From Granulicella rosea (GTDB lineage: Bacteria; Acidobacteriota; Terriglobia; Terriglobales; Acidobacteriaceae), in assembly GCF_900188085.1 (NCBI RefSeq), contig NZ_FZOU01000004.1, positions 248,001 to 312,000 on the forward strand: 64,000 bases of DNA, in the 5' to 3' direction. The notes below the pieces were generated by a model, which saw nothing but the letters and a program-made list of their open reading frames with translations, was not told the DNA's origin and did not search any database. A program made the translations under genes and the position numbers. Shown here piece after piece: positions 18,612 through 27,051 of this stretch; the stretch's first letter is position 1, and each line of letters begins with the position of its first letter.

Positions 18612-18790
18612 TTTTGAGGTGTCGCGGGACTGCCAGCCGCCCTTGTCTTCGAGGGTTTGGGGAAGATCCCAATGAAAGAGAGTGCAGTAGGGTTCGATGC
18701 CGGCGTTGTGGAGCTCATCGAGAAGCCGATTGTAGAAGTCGAGGCCCTTGGGGTTGGGCGAGCCGTTGCCTGTCGGAAAGACGCGCGGCC
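18612..18790 (-). pseudogene. GH1 beta-glucosidase internal fragment
   Basis: In one frame: [20 protein letters not shown], then [20 protein letters not shown] and [11 protein letters not shown]. This is the conserved GH1 segment (the LxHWDLPxxLxxxGGW block) at about residues 80-135 of such enzymes. Both ends are cut, one into ParB-stub sequence and the other into peptidase sequence. The acid/base and nucleophile Glu motifs are not present. Confidence 0.8.
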
Positions 18791-19449
18791 AGGGGCAGGA
18801 GCAGCTTGATCGTAAGCGTTCTTGCGCGCGGCCAGAGCCGTGCGGCGCGTAGCCGTGTCAGGCGAAGCGATCTCTTTGCCGCCCTTTCCCAGAAATTCGA
18901 TCGTTCGGTCGTAACTGTCGGAAAGGCTCGCTTCCAGCGGTATCGTCACCGCATCGCGATACCTCTCAGCATTCTGTGAGTAACCGTGGGTACCTCGCCT
19001 TGAAGCTGCTGGGCAAGATACGCATATCGGCCCAGGGACGTAATCTCGGCTGGCGGCACCAGCCGTAGCCGCTGTGCCATGGCAGTATCCAACTGCGCCT
19101 GTGCAGCAGCAATCTGGTCGCCGCCGGCACGGAGTGCCTGGTCATCAATATTCTCCAAAGCCTGCACCTTGATGTAAGCAAGGTGGCGTTGCAGGGCGAT
19201 GAAGAGTTCGTCCGCTCCATCAAGACCGTGGGCAAGCTGCGCGACGGAAGCATTCGGAAGCTGCTTGATTTTCTCTGCCACCAGCGCTTGCAAGGGTGCC
19301 CGCGAGGAGAGTTCGGCGGCCGCACTTGGAAAGTAAAGCGTAGGAGAGATCCGTGCGTCATCGAGCGATGGGGCTTTGCTTTGGGCGAAGGCCAAGCCAG
19401 CCTGTGAGATGAACATAAGGACAAGGCCATACCGCAACATTCTCTGCAT
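18790..19449 (-). pseudogene. M3-type metallopeptidase, N-terminal fragment with signal peptide
   Basis: The ATG at 19449 gives a signal peptide (LRYGLVLMFISQAGLAFAQ), then FPSAAAELSSRAPLQALVAE and HGLDGADELFIALQRHLAYI, in the style of oligoendopeptidase F N-terminal helices. A frame change near 18950-18990 leads into AERYRDAVTIPLEASLSDSY-DRTIEFLGKGGKEI. The sequence then breaks into the GH1 fragment near 18790. The C-terminal part of a like gene lies at 14312-14804 on the same strand. The catalytic centre is missing from both pieces. Confidence 0.55.
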
Positions 19450-19703
19450 AGCTCACCATACGCAAAGTATGGTCCCTAGGTTCCGAATCGGACAGGTAAG
19501 TCCGCCCATGTGATTCCCAAATTGCAGACCTGGTATCGGGAAACTCGGCATTTCGCAAGTGCGCCGATTACTGGAGGCAACCGCGTTTCACAGGACTAAT
19601 GTCCCGCTGTAGGAGCCACGCCCTTGCGCTATGAGCGCATTGGTCTGAACGCGTCCAGCGAGACGCGACGGCTCAATTATGCAACTGAGGCAGCTTTGTT
19701 AGG

Positions 19704-20744
19704 ATGAGTTGGATGGTATTCCGCAAGCTTCTCATCAGAATCAGCACGATCATTATTCTTGTGTGTGTATTGGCTGGGGTTTGTGGATTTGCCTACAACG
19801 AGCTAAGCATTCGCCACTATCGTGCGATCGCTGGAGTTCCTGGCAAGCTATACAACATTGGCGGCCATCCGATGCACCTGTACTGCACGGGCGAAGGCTC
19901 CCCAACGATCGTGCTGAGTTCAGGGCTCGGGGATGACTTCACGAGCTGGGCGCGGGTGCAGCCTGCGCTTTCACGGCAAACCAGAGTTTGCTCGTACGAT
20001 CGCGCCGGCTTTGGCTGGAGCGGATCGCGTCCCGGCGTTCAGGATGCGAACGCGATTGCCTCGGAACTCCATCAACTCATCGGGGCGGCCTCTATCCAGA
20101 GGCCGTTTGTTCTGGTGGGACACTCGATCTCAGGAATCTATCTGCGGTCTTACGCGGCGCACTATCCTGGCGATCTGGCCGGGCTCGTGTTCGTCGATGG
20201 AGCTACGCCGCTGCAGGACGACCGCATTCCTAAGGCACTGGTAAAGATCCAGGACGACCAGCGTCGTGAGATGCCGTGGCAGAAGTTGCTTATGACGCTG
20301 GGCTGGTATCGGCTCCATGGAGACTGCACATCCATTCCCCCGGGCTTTGAAGCTGACAGCGCATGGATCAAGGCCGACTCGTGCATTCCGTCTCAAATGG
20401 CCGCAATAGAGAATGAACTCGATGCAGAACGGGCTTCAGGAGAAGAGACGATCCACGCAGGACCCTTCGGTGATCTTCCCGTCCTGATTCTTTCGCGCGA
20501 CCCAACGGTACTTTCTTCTAACTGGCCCGCTTCTGTCGCGAAAGCGAACTCAGTCGTCTGGAACCAGATGCAGGAGGAATCAAAAGCTCTGTCCACTCAG
20601 AGCATCCGCATCATCGCCAAAGGCAGCGACCACTACATCCAGAACGATAGGCCTGATCTGGTGATTCGGGAGATCACAGCGTTCGTAGCGATGATAAGAA
20701 AGCATCAATCCTTCCCTGATAATCATTCAACGACCGAGGAGTGA
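19704..20744 (+). CDS. Alpha/beta hydrolase with N-terminal membrane anchor
   Basis: 346 residues. One hydrophobic segment (residues 9-30) should anchor or export it. The hydrolase core shows SSGLGDDFTSW, YDRAGFGWSG, the nucleophile elbow GHSISG (Ser141), the acidic region around LILSRDP and a C-terminal His in KGSDHYIQNDRPD. The triad looks intact. The substrate is unknown; relatives are annotated as esterases or lipase-like hydrolases. No neighbouring gene is close enough for an operon. Confidence 0.88.
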   Translation: MSWMVFRKLLIRISTIIILVCVLAGVCGFAYNELSIRHYRAIAGVPGKLYNIGGHPMHLYCTGEGSPTIVLSSGLGDDFTSWARVQPALSRQTRVCSYDRAGFGWSGSRPGVQDANAIASELHQLIGAASIQRPFVLVGHSISGIYLRSYAAHYPGDLAGLVFVDGATPLQDDRIPKALVKIQDDQRREMPWQKLLMTLGWYRLHGDCTSIPPGFEADSAWIKADSCIPSQMAAIENELDAERASGEETIHAGPFGDLPVLILSRDPTVLSSNWPASVAKANSVVWNQMQEESKALSTQSIRIIAKGSDHYIQNDRPDLVIREITAFVAMIRKHQSFPDNHSTTEE

Positions 20745-20892
20745 ACGCGGGACTGTGCACGGTCGCTGTTCATCAGGCCTTCGAAGATCACCGAGCCGGC
20801 AGGATGGGTCACGTTCCTGACCGCAGACTCATTCCGCGCGGTCGTGGCATTAGCTGCCGATCGCGGGAAGGACCAGCAGCCGGCTGCTGAGG

Positions 20893-21321
20893 TCAACCGA
20901 TCTGAAGGCCCAAAGCCTTCGCGTAGATGACCGGATTGCCGTACTCGCGGATGTCCGTGATGTGCCCATCGGAGATTGTGAAGCGGAAGACATAAAGGTT
21001 TCGGTAGGGCTCACCGTTCGACTTCCGGATCAGGTCACCACGGCCCTCCACGAAGACAGTCCTGCCATCGTCTGTGAGGAATGTCTGCCGATCGGTGATA
21101 ACGGATCGCGTGAAATTCTCAAGCACCATGCCGAGGTAACCCAGTACCGCATCTTTCCTTTTGAAAACGCGTTCCGGGTCTGTTCCACCAGCCAAAGCGT
21201 AAGGGATGGTCAGGTTTACTTCTTCGCTGAGCACAGGGGGTGCGATCGAAATATCGCGGTCGGAAAGAGCGCGGAAAAACTGCTCCACCGCGTATTCGCT
21301 TGCTGACATTGTCCTAGACAT
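20893..21321 (-). CDS. SnoaL-like (NTF2-fold) protein
   Basis: 142 residues from MSRTMSASEYAVEQFFRALS. The layout is NTF2-like: helix, VLSEEVNLTIPYALAGGTDP, a mid helix, VFVEGRGDLIRKSNGEPYRN and VFRFTISDGHITDIREYGNP. The GNP-x-IYAKAL ending is frequent in SnoaL-like proteins. GAGGAG is 8 bases before the ATG at 21321, preferred to a longer frame. It lies upstream of the quinone oxidoreductase pair but in a separate unit. Confidence 0.8.
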   Translation of the reverse strand: MSRTMSASEYAVEQFFRALSDRDISIAPPVLSEEVNLTIPYALAGGTDPERVFKRKDAVLGYLGMVLENFTRSVITDRQTFLTDDGRTVFVEGRGDLIRKSNGEPYRNLYVFRFTISDGHITDIREYGNPVIYAKALGLQIG

Positions 21322-21478
21322 ATGCATTCTCCTCAAGTTCGGGTTTAGTTCTAGCGCTCTGCTTTTACATAGCACTGCTATATATGATGTGAGCGCGAGG
21401 AGAAAGTTTCACCTTGCAAACGCGCAATGGTCCTCTAGGATCGGGCGGACTCATCGCAGCAAAGCCCGGACAGCTAGC

Positions 21479-22450
21479 TCAGAATCTGACTACGAGACGC
21501 GGCTTCCCGGGCGCATCCCAGGCCTCTTCCACCGCCGACAAAGGCACGGTGCGGGTGGCGATCTGGAGATTTCCAGACCTGCGGATCGCAAATACGTTCG
21601 CGATCGCGGAGAGCAGCTTTTCCAGAGGAACACTCTTCAAGCCGCTTCCCATCAGCTGGATTGAGGAGGAACGTAGTGCCGCGCCGGGAAGATCGATGCT
21701 CTCTTCTCCACTGGCGCCTCCCACATGAACGAAACGCACCGGCGTTGCGTCCTCGACGCTGCGGACGATGGCCGCCATAACGGTCCGTGCGCTCTTGCCC
21801 CAAAGGTAATCAAGGACGACGTTTACGCCGCCCGCGATAGCGTCCTTGAGGGGGGCTTCGTATTGCTTTTCCCCTGATGGGTGGAGCAGCCCCAGCTTAA
21901 ATGGAACAAGGACATCGGCGCCGATGACCCGCAGCTCTTCCAGCTCTGCTTCATTGCGCCCCGTCGCAATCACTCTGCCTGCGCCAAGATGCTTGGCAAT
22001 TTGTACCGCGAGGCGACCTGCGGTGCCTGTCGCACCGTTGATCAAAACAGTTTCGCCAGGCTTCAACGCCGCGCGCTCCACGAGAGCGGCCCAGGCGGAC
22101 ATGCCAGGGTTGGCGATAGCCGCGGCGGACACATCATCGAGGTCGTCGGGGACCGGCACGGTCAGTTTTGGACGTACCAGCGTTCGTTCCGCTAAGGCTC
22201 CATGGGGAGCTTGCGGCATCACGAAGTAAACCCGTCTTCCATCGTCCGTCGTCCCGACGCCGTCGGCTCCTGCAACGACGGGAAATTCCGCGTCCGAGCT
22301 GTAGTGGGCGCCGGACGACCTCGACCGGCTGAACTGGCTGAGGGCGGAGGCGGCCACAGCAATAACCTCCATCCCGGTTGTGGCGACTGGATCCGGAAAC
22401 TCTCCCAAGGCCGGTTTTGCTCCTGCTGTGCGAATGATGGCTGCTTTCAT
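21479..22450 (-). CDS. Zinc-independent quinone oxidoreductase (MDR superfamily)
   Basis: About 323 residues starting MKAAIIRTAGAKPALGEFPD. The MDR catalytic fold is followed by the nucleotide motif INGATGTAGRLAVQIAKHLG (AxGxxG type) and IATGRNEAELEEL, with no zinc-ligand Cys cluster. It is therefore a QOR-like NADPH enzyme. AGGAGG lies 6 bases before the ATG at 22450, so the upstream ATG at 22471 is not used. It is divergent from a TetR gene, with a clear palindromic operator between them. Confidence 0.9.
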   Translation of the reverse strand: MKAAIIRTAGAKPALGEFPDPVATTGMEVIAVAASALSQFSRSRSSGAHYSSDAEFPVVAGADGVGTTDDGRRVYFVMPQAPHGALAERTLVRPKLTVPVPDDLDDVSAAAIANPGMSAWAALVERAALKPGETVLINGATGTAGRLAVQIAKHLGAGRVIATGRNEAELEELRVIGADVLVPFKLGLLHPSGEKQYEAPLKDAIAGGVNVVLDYLWGKSARTVMAAIVRSVEDATPVRFVHVGGASGEESIDLPGAALRSSSIQLMGSGLKSVPLEKLLSAIANVFAIRRSGNLQIATRTVPLSAVEEAWDAPGKPRLVVRF

Positions 22451-22477
22451 GACTTCCTCCTGACGTGTCACATATAT

Positions 22478-22533
22478 CTAACGCCGTTAGGGAAAATCTA
22501 ACGGTGTTTGACATTCAGGTCAAGCGTCGTTAG
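22478..22533. promoter_or_regulatory. Probable TetR operator: CTAACG/CGTTAG sites
   Basis: The 92-base gap between the divergent oxidoreductase and TetR genes holds the palindrome CTAACGCCGTTAG (22478-22490), a second CTAACGGTGTTT starting at 22498, and CGTTAG at 22528-22533. Repeated CTAACG half-sites in both orientations suggest that the TetR protein represses both genes from here. Confidence 0.65.
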
Positions 22534-22542
22534 CGTATCAGC

Positions 22543-23172
22543 ATGAAAGTGAATCGCGACCGGGTTCTCCGGGAGGCCTTGAGGCTCTTGGACGAAGTGG
22601 GACTAGAAGAACTTACACTGCGAACTCTCGCCAAGAAGCTGGACATCCAAGCTGCTACCCTTTACTGGCATTTCAAGAGCAAACAGGACCTCATTGACGA
22701 GATGGCAACCCTAATCCTCGCGGAAGGAAGTCCGGAGCTGTTGCCGAGAAAAGCAGATGCGGACTGGAGCGTCTTCGCCGCGGCGTTTGGGACAGGGCTG
22801 CGAAAGGTTCTTCTTCGTTATAGGGACGGCGCTCGTTTAGTCACTGGGAGCCGGCTCACAGATACGCGCTACATGACGGTTGCCGAAAGTATCGCGAAGC
22901 GCATTGTAGACGGCGGTTTCACCATTCGTCAGACGGTAGTCCTCATGAGCACCATCAACGCCTACACCCAAAGCTTCGTCATGGAAGAGCAGGCCGTATT
23001 TACGCGACCAGGAGAGCGATCAGCGCAGTACGACCTCGCTGCCAGAAAGGCGGCGCTAGAAGGAAAGGGACTACCTATCTTGATCCAGAGCGGTCCGATC
23101 TTGTTTGACCGGTTCGACCGTCGCTATCGGGAAGGTATCGAGCTCATCATTGGAGGTGCGCGGCGCGGCTGA
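22543..23172 (+). CDS. TetR-family repressor of the TetR_C (tetracycline-repressor-like) class
   Basis: 209 residues. The DNA-binding part REALRLLDEVGLEELTLRTL-AKKLDIQAATLYWHFKSKQD-LIDEMA is very like classical tetracycline repressors. The C-domain keeps YRDGARLVTGSRLTDT and YTQSFVMEEQAVF. No tet efflux gene is adjacent, so the target is most likely the divergent quinone oxidoreductase through the CTAACG palindromes. Confidence 0.9.
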   Translation: MKVNRDRVLREALRLLDEVGLEELTLRTLAKKLDIQAATLYWHFKSKQDLIDEMATLILAEGSPELLPRKADADWSVFAAAFGTGLRKVLLRYRDGARLVTGSRLTDTRYMTVAESIAKRIVDGGFTIRQTVVLMSTINAYTQSFVMEEQAVFTRPGERSAQYDLAARKAALEGKGLPILIQSGPILFDRFDRRYREGIELIIGGARRG

Positions 23173-23207
23173 AGATTCGCGATCGGCCCATTTTCGGACC
23201 CGTTCCC

Positions 23208-23540
23208 TCATACCGCGAGTTTGGTAATCGGGGTCGCGCTGCTTTGGATGTGCATGAACTTGAAAGGCTCCGGATACTTCCGGCCATAACCAAGCAGCCG
23301 ATCCATGCTGACGTGGGTGACCCAAACAAGGCTTAGTTGGCCGCACAGCGGGCGACGGGAAAGCATAGGGCACGATGCCCAGTACGCATGGAAGTGCATA
23401 GGTATGGATTAGGTTGTAAATGACGCTCCCGGTGAAGGCTGGTCCACCAAAGTACGTAAGCAAGCTCCGATCGGGAACCAGAAACAGAGAGGAGAATAAT
23501 GCCCAGCGATGGGGAAACGTTCTAGATCGCCTAATCAGAC
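23208..23540 (-). pseudogene. DUF4260-like membrane protein, frameshifted
   Basis: The minus strand reads SSLFLVPDRSLLTYFGGPAF-TGSVIYNLIHTYALPCVLGI in one frame. After a frame change near 23390 it reads LSLVWVTHVSMDRLLGYGRK-YPEPFKFMH in another. Together these give the DUF4260 layout (four helices, LVWxxHxxMDRxLGYGLKYP ending). Function unknown. No good start is visible at the 5' end. Confidence 0.6.
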
Positions 23541-23575
23541 TCCTCTGACAATCGTTTATAGAAGCGAGGACAAGC

Positions 23576-24757
23576 ATGGCTGATGGAAGGTCTGGGATTG
23601 TGGACGCTAGGCATACTCTGGCGCTGGCATGTGTTGCGCATGCACTTCATGACGGCTACGTGGACACGATCTACGTGCTGCTCCCGATATGGCAGACGGA
23701 GTTCTCACTTGATTACGCGGCTCTCGCCGTTGTTCGCGCTGTCTACGTCGGGACATTGGCAGCGTTCCAGGTTCCGTCAACGCAGCTTGCGAAGCACTTG
23801 AACCCGCGAACGGTTCTCGCGCTCGGGACATTGTTCAGCGCAACTGGCTACGCAGTGGCTGGCCTCTCAGGCGGTCTCATAGGCTTGGTCGGCGCGCTGG
23901 CGTTGGCAGGCTTCGGCGGCAGCACCCAACATCCACTTGCCTCTGGCGCCGTGTCGCGGGCTTATGGCGAGAAGTCTCGCGGCCCCCTAGGCACATATAA
24001 CTTTGCTGGTGACCTCGGCAAGGCGTCACTTCCACCAGTCGTCTCTTTCTTGCTGACGCTGATGCATTGGCGCTCAACGCTCTGGTTCGCTGCCGGGCTA
24101 GGTTTGCTCGTTGCAGTCTCCATACGGCTATTCATGCCGCCCGTTCCAACTCCTGCCAGCGACATGGAAGTGGTCGTTGTGCCGATCGGCCAGACTAAGG
24201 GCAAGGTGGGCTTCGCACTACTCTTTGTAATCGGAATCCTTGATACAGCCACACGCATGGGCTTTTTGTTGTTCCTGCCTTTTCTCATGAAGACGAAAAG
24301 TGCATCGCAAACGAGTGTGGGTATTGCTTTATCGTTAGTATTCATTGGCGGAGCTTTTGGGAAAGCAGCCTGCGGCTGGCTTGGAGCACGTCTTGGTTTG
24401 CTGGCGACTGTGCTCACGACTGAAATCGGTACCGCTGTTGCCATCCTCTCGTTCTTGGTTCTTCCTCTCATCCCAGGGATCATCATCTTGCCGTTCCTCG
24501 GCGTGATGCTCAATGGCACGTCGTCCGTTCTTTACGGCACGGTTCCGGAACTTGTGGCTCCGCATCGCATCGAGCGGGCTTTTGGAATCTTCTACACAGG
24601 TATTCTCGGCGCAAGCGCACTGGCCCCTGTGATCTACGGGCGCCTAGGTGATAAGACCGGTATCGTTTGGGCCGTGGTCGCTACTGCCATCACGGCACTT
24701 GCTGTTGTGCCGCTCATGTTGAGTCTTTCACCCCGGCTTCACGCAGAAGAAAGGTAA
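23576..24757 (+). CDS. MFS exporter, fosmidomycin-resistance-like
   Basis: 393 residues with about 12 membrane helices. The N-terminus (LACVAHALHDGYVDTIYVLL) and the following helices resemble Fsr-type exporters. FAGDLGKASLPPVV and GDKTGIVWAVVATAI lie in later helices. It is expected to export a small toxic compound using proton motive force. Its 5' third exists as a near-identical broken copy at 14781-15126. The 3' end is followed within 25 bases by the conserved ParB 3' module of the opposite strand. Confidence 0.88.
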   Translation: MADGRSGIVDARHTLALACVAHALHDGYVDTIYVLLPIWQTEFSLDYAALAVVRAVYVGTLAAFQVPSTQLAKHLNPRTVLALGTLFSATGYAVAGLSGGLIGLVGALALAGFGGSTQHPLASGAVSRAYGEKSRGPLGTYNFAGDLGKASLPPVVSFLLTLMHWRSTLWFAAGLGLLVAVSIRLFMPPVPTPASDMEVVVVPIGQTKGKVGFALLFVIGILDTATRMGFLLFLPFLMKTKSASQTSVGIALSLVFIGGAFGKAACGWLGARLGLLATVLTTEIGTAVAILSFLVLPLIPGIIILPFLGVMLNGTSSVLYGTVPELVAPHRIERAFGIFYTGILGASALAPVIYGRLGDKTGIVWAVVATAITALAVVPLMLSLSPRLHAEER

Positions 24758-24825
24758 CGGGAGACGCGCTTCACGGCAGTTGAGCGCCGCAGGCAATAAA
24801 GGGGAAGAATGCAAAGAGGAGGAAC

Positions 24826-24965
24826 TTGACTCTTTGCCGCGCAGCCGGCGAGCGAGGGCCGGTGCCAGGCGGGATGAGGGCCGGGAGAAACCGAAGGGGG
24901 TTCTCCCGCGGTTTTTTGAGCAATCCAGAGACAAATCGGCCCCGGACGAATCCGGGGCCACGATA
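24826..24965 (-). terminator. Conserved 3' module behind the intact ParB-like gene
   Basis: Just after the minus-strand stop is the hairpin GGCCCCGGA / TCCGGGGCC (about 24941-24962). Then comes GGGAGAAACC / GGTTCTCCC-GCG with a T-run on the plus strand, then the block CGCGCAGCCGGCGAGCG-AGGGCCGG and GGATGAGGG. The last two parts match 18206-18308. Confidence 0.65.
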
Positions 24966-24972
24966 TCTATGC

Positions 24973-26646
24973 TTAGGCCGCTTTCTGCTTCTTCGCCGTT
25001 GTCTTCTTCTCGGCTGGTTTGACAAGGCTAGGGGCTGCTTTGGCCTTCGTCGCTTTCTTGGGTTTTGCCTGAGGCGGGACGAACACGGCCTCGGCTTCCG
25101 TCAGCAAGTCGGGGTCGGTGTCGCGCGGGATGCCGAGATGGTCGGTCAAGGCGAGACGCAGGGCGAAGCTGGTTAGCTTCTCGTCGGTGGTGGCTTCAAG
25201 CGCGGAAAGTACGATCTCGTGCTCGGTCTGTTCGTGATTTTCGTCATCTGCTGCGAAGTGGCTGGCGACTTCCTCAAGGAAGCTGTACGGGTCGATGTAG
25301 ACCACCAAGCGCAGGAAGAAGTGAAGCTGCGCTGCTGTGAACATCGCGGGTGCTTGGTCGAGGATGCGGTCGAAGGTGGCAAGACGCGCCTTGCGCTGTT
25401 TTTCGCGGCGGGCTTGTTCGGCTTCGTACTCCTTCTGCTGACGCTCGAATTCGGCTTTGCGCTCCTCCTCTTTACGCTCCTGTTCGGCGTTGTACTCGGC
25501 CATCCGTTGCTCGTGCTCGGCTTGGCGCTGTGCGGCTTCTTCCTCCGTCTCCTCTTCGGCAGCGGGTGCCATGACGGGCGCCAGATCGGCAGCAACGCGG
25601 GCAGCTTCGCGCGGGTTGTGTACCGGGCAATCGGGGTCAACGCAGACGGTCAGTGTATGTCCGGCATGTTTGCCGAACACGATCAGGGCGGATTTGGTGT
25701 GAGGGCATGGCGGCTCGGCATCTGGGTTATCGGGGATGTCGAGTTCGCGGTACTGGTGCTTTTGCAAGGCTCCGGGGTGCTGCTCCTTCGGCGCTCTCCA
25801 TGCGGTCTCGATGGTGACGAGCTCAGGCCGCGCGGCAATCTCGCGGTCGATGTGCGCAGCGACCTTGGCTTGGAAGCATGGCGCATCAAGGCACTGGTCG
25901 CCCTGCACGTCCGCAAACAGGCTGGTGTTGTACCCACTGCGACGTGGGCAAGTGATGCAAGCCCCGGCCTCTGGTTTGAGGGTGGTGTCTTCGCGGTCGA
26001 ACGGTGCCTCGGCAAGGTTCAGGTAGAGATTGGCCTGTATCCACGCCGAAAGGTGCTTGGCGGGAAGCAGGTGCGCTTCCTTGTCCTGCCAGTCTTTGCG
26101 CCAGCAGTTTTCAAACGCCTCGGCCTGATGCTCCTGAGGAAGACGGGCGATGAGGTTTGCGTGACTCGCCGTAATGCGCTCCTCCACGAAGGCCTGGGCG
26201 ACATCGGGGATAAGCTGCAATAACGAGAGACGCGCATAGATGTGGCTGGCGCTCTTGCCCGACTTAGCAACTAGCGCGGCCACGTCGTAGCCGGGCAGGT
26301 CTAAGAGACGCTGAAAGCCTTGCGCCTCCTCGTATGGGTGCACATCGACGCGCTGCGAATTCTCAACCAACTGCCACTCCATCGCGGCGGCGTCGTCAAG
26401 GTCCACGATGCGGGCCGGAAGCGAAAACACTTCCGCAAGCTGCGCGGCGCGGAAACGCCTCGCCCCGGCCACGATTTCGAAGCCACTGGCGTTGGGACGG
26501 ATGGTGATGGGTTGGATGAGGCCATGCTGCCGGATGGATTCGGCAAGTTCTTCCAGCTTGGATTGCTCGAAGGTCTGGCGCGGGTTGGTGGTGGACTCGT
26601 GAATCTGGTCAATGGCGATGTATTGGAATGCGCTGCTGTCCTGCAT
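24973..26646 (-). CDS. parB-like: Plasmid-type ParB/Srx-fold partition-like protein, intact copy
   Basis: 557 residues. The N-terminal ParB domain has QYIAIDQIHESTTNPRQTFE, HGLIQPITIRP and VAGARRFRAAQL, the box equivalent to GERRxRA. The KorB-like helix-turn-helix follows (AKSGKSASHIYARLSLLQLI, then ITASHANLIARLP). A Cys cluster lies about 215-250 (CITCPRRSGYNT, GDQCLDAPCF). A charged Glu/Arg/Gln-rich coiled coil (about 365-430) precedes the C-terminal domain and a Lys/Ala tail. AAGGAGG precedes the ATG at 26646. It probably binds a centromere-like site for segregation or acts as a plasmid regulator. A second copy on the plus strand is in three pieces. Confidence 0.88.
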   Translation of the reverse strand: MQDSSAFQYIAIDQIHESTTNPRQTFEQSKLEELAESIRQHGLIQPITIRPNASGFEIVAGARRFRAAQLAEVFSLPARIVDLDDAAAMEWQLVENSQRVDVHPYEEAQGFQRLLDLPGYDVAALVAKSGKSASHIYARLSLLQLIPDVAQAFVEERITASHANLIARLPQEHQAEAFENCWRKDWQDKEAHLLPAKHLSAWIQANLYLNLAEAPFDREDTTLKPEAGACITCPRRSGYNTSLFADVQGDQCLDAPCFQAKVAAHIDREIAARPELVTIETAWRAPKEQHPGALQKHQYRELDIPDNPDAEPPCPHTKSALIVFGKHAGHTLTVCVDPDCPVHNPREAARVAADLAPVMAPAAEEETEEEAAQRQAEHEQRMAEYNAEQERKEEERKAEFERQQKEYEAEQARREKQRKARLATFDRILDQAPAMFTAAQLHFFLRLVVYIDPYSFLEEVASHFAADDENHEQTEHEIVLSALEATTDEKLTSFALRLALTDHLGIPRDTDPDLLTEAEAVFVPPQAKPKKATKAKAAPSLVKPAEKKTTAKKQKAA

Positions 26647-26732
26647 GGTGCCCTCCTTGTGGGCTGTCGATGGTGGCGGTTGTGGAGCGCACACGCTGCC
26701 CTGTATCCGCTCCGTAGGCGGAGAAACTTGGG

Positions 26733-26975
26733 TTAGGCGTGTTGGTGTCGCTGCCGCTCGAAGGCCTCGGCGAAACCTTGCAGTCGCAGGTTCTTGTCCC
26801 ATAGCTTGGCGAAGCGTTCGTGTTCCGTGTGGAGTTGCGAGTGATAGCAGTAGTTGCCCTCGCGAATAAAGCGGCTCCACTGCTCTATGGCGACATAGTC
26901 ATTGCGCCAATACTGTGTGAAGCGCCGGATTATGTGAAGCGGAGTCTCGCGACATAGCTCGGGCGCAGTGTTCAC
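26733..26975 (-). CDS. Small conserved protein upstream of parB-like (80 aa)
   Basis: The product holds LHIIRRFTQYWRNDYVAIEQ-WSRF, then RFAKLWDKNLRLQGFAEAFE. A close relative lies at 29979-30188 in front of the other ParB-like copy, so the pair [small gene, parB-like] is a repeated unit. That repetition, rather than any known family, supports it as a real gene. Function unknown. It ends 87 bases before the ParB-like start, so the two are probably co-transcribed. The start codon is uncertain (26975 or internal). Confidence 0.6.
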   Translation of the reverse strand: MNTAPELCRETPLHIIRRFTQYWRNDYVAIEQWSRFIREGNYCYHSQLHTEHERFAKLWDKNLRLQGFAEAFERQRHQHA

Positions 26976-27051
26976 GCGGCTCTTGTATTTGCACTACTCA
27001 ACATAGTTCGGGACTCTTCTCATGCCGACATCCGGTCGGCACGAGGAGACT

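Noticed and set aside
10589..24757. Reading the first 25 kb as one designed catabolic pathway
   Set aside because: The enzymes share a redox flavour, but each sits with its own regulator and debris lies between them. Nothing in the sequence links their substrates.
25219..26223. 334-codon frame antisense to the intact parB-like gene
   Set aside because: Shadow of the coding sequence on the other strand; no family features.
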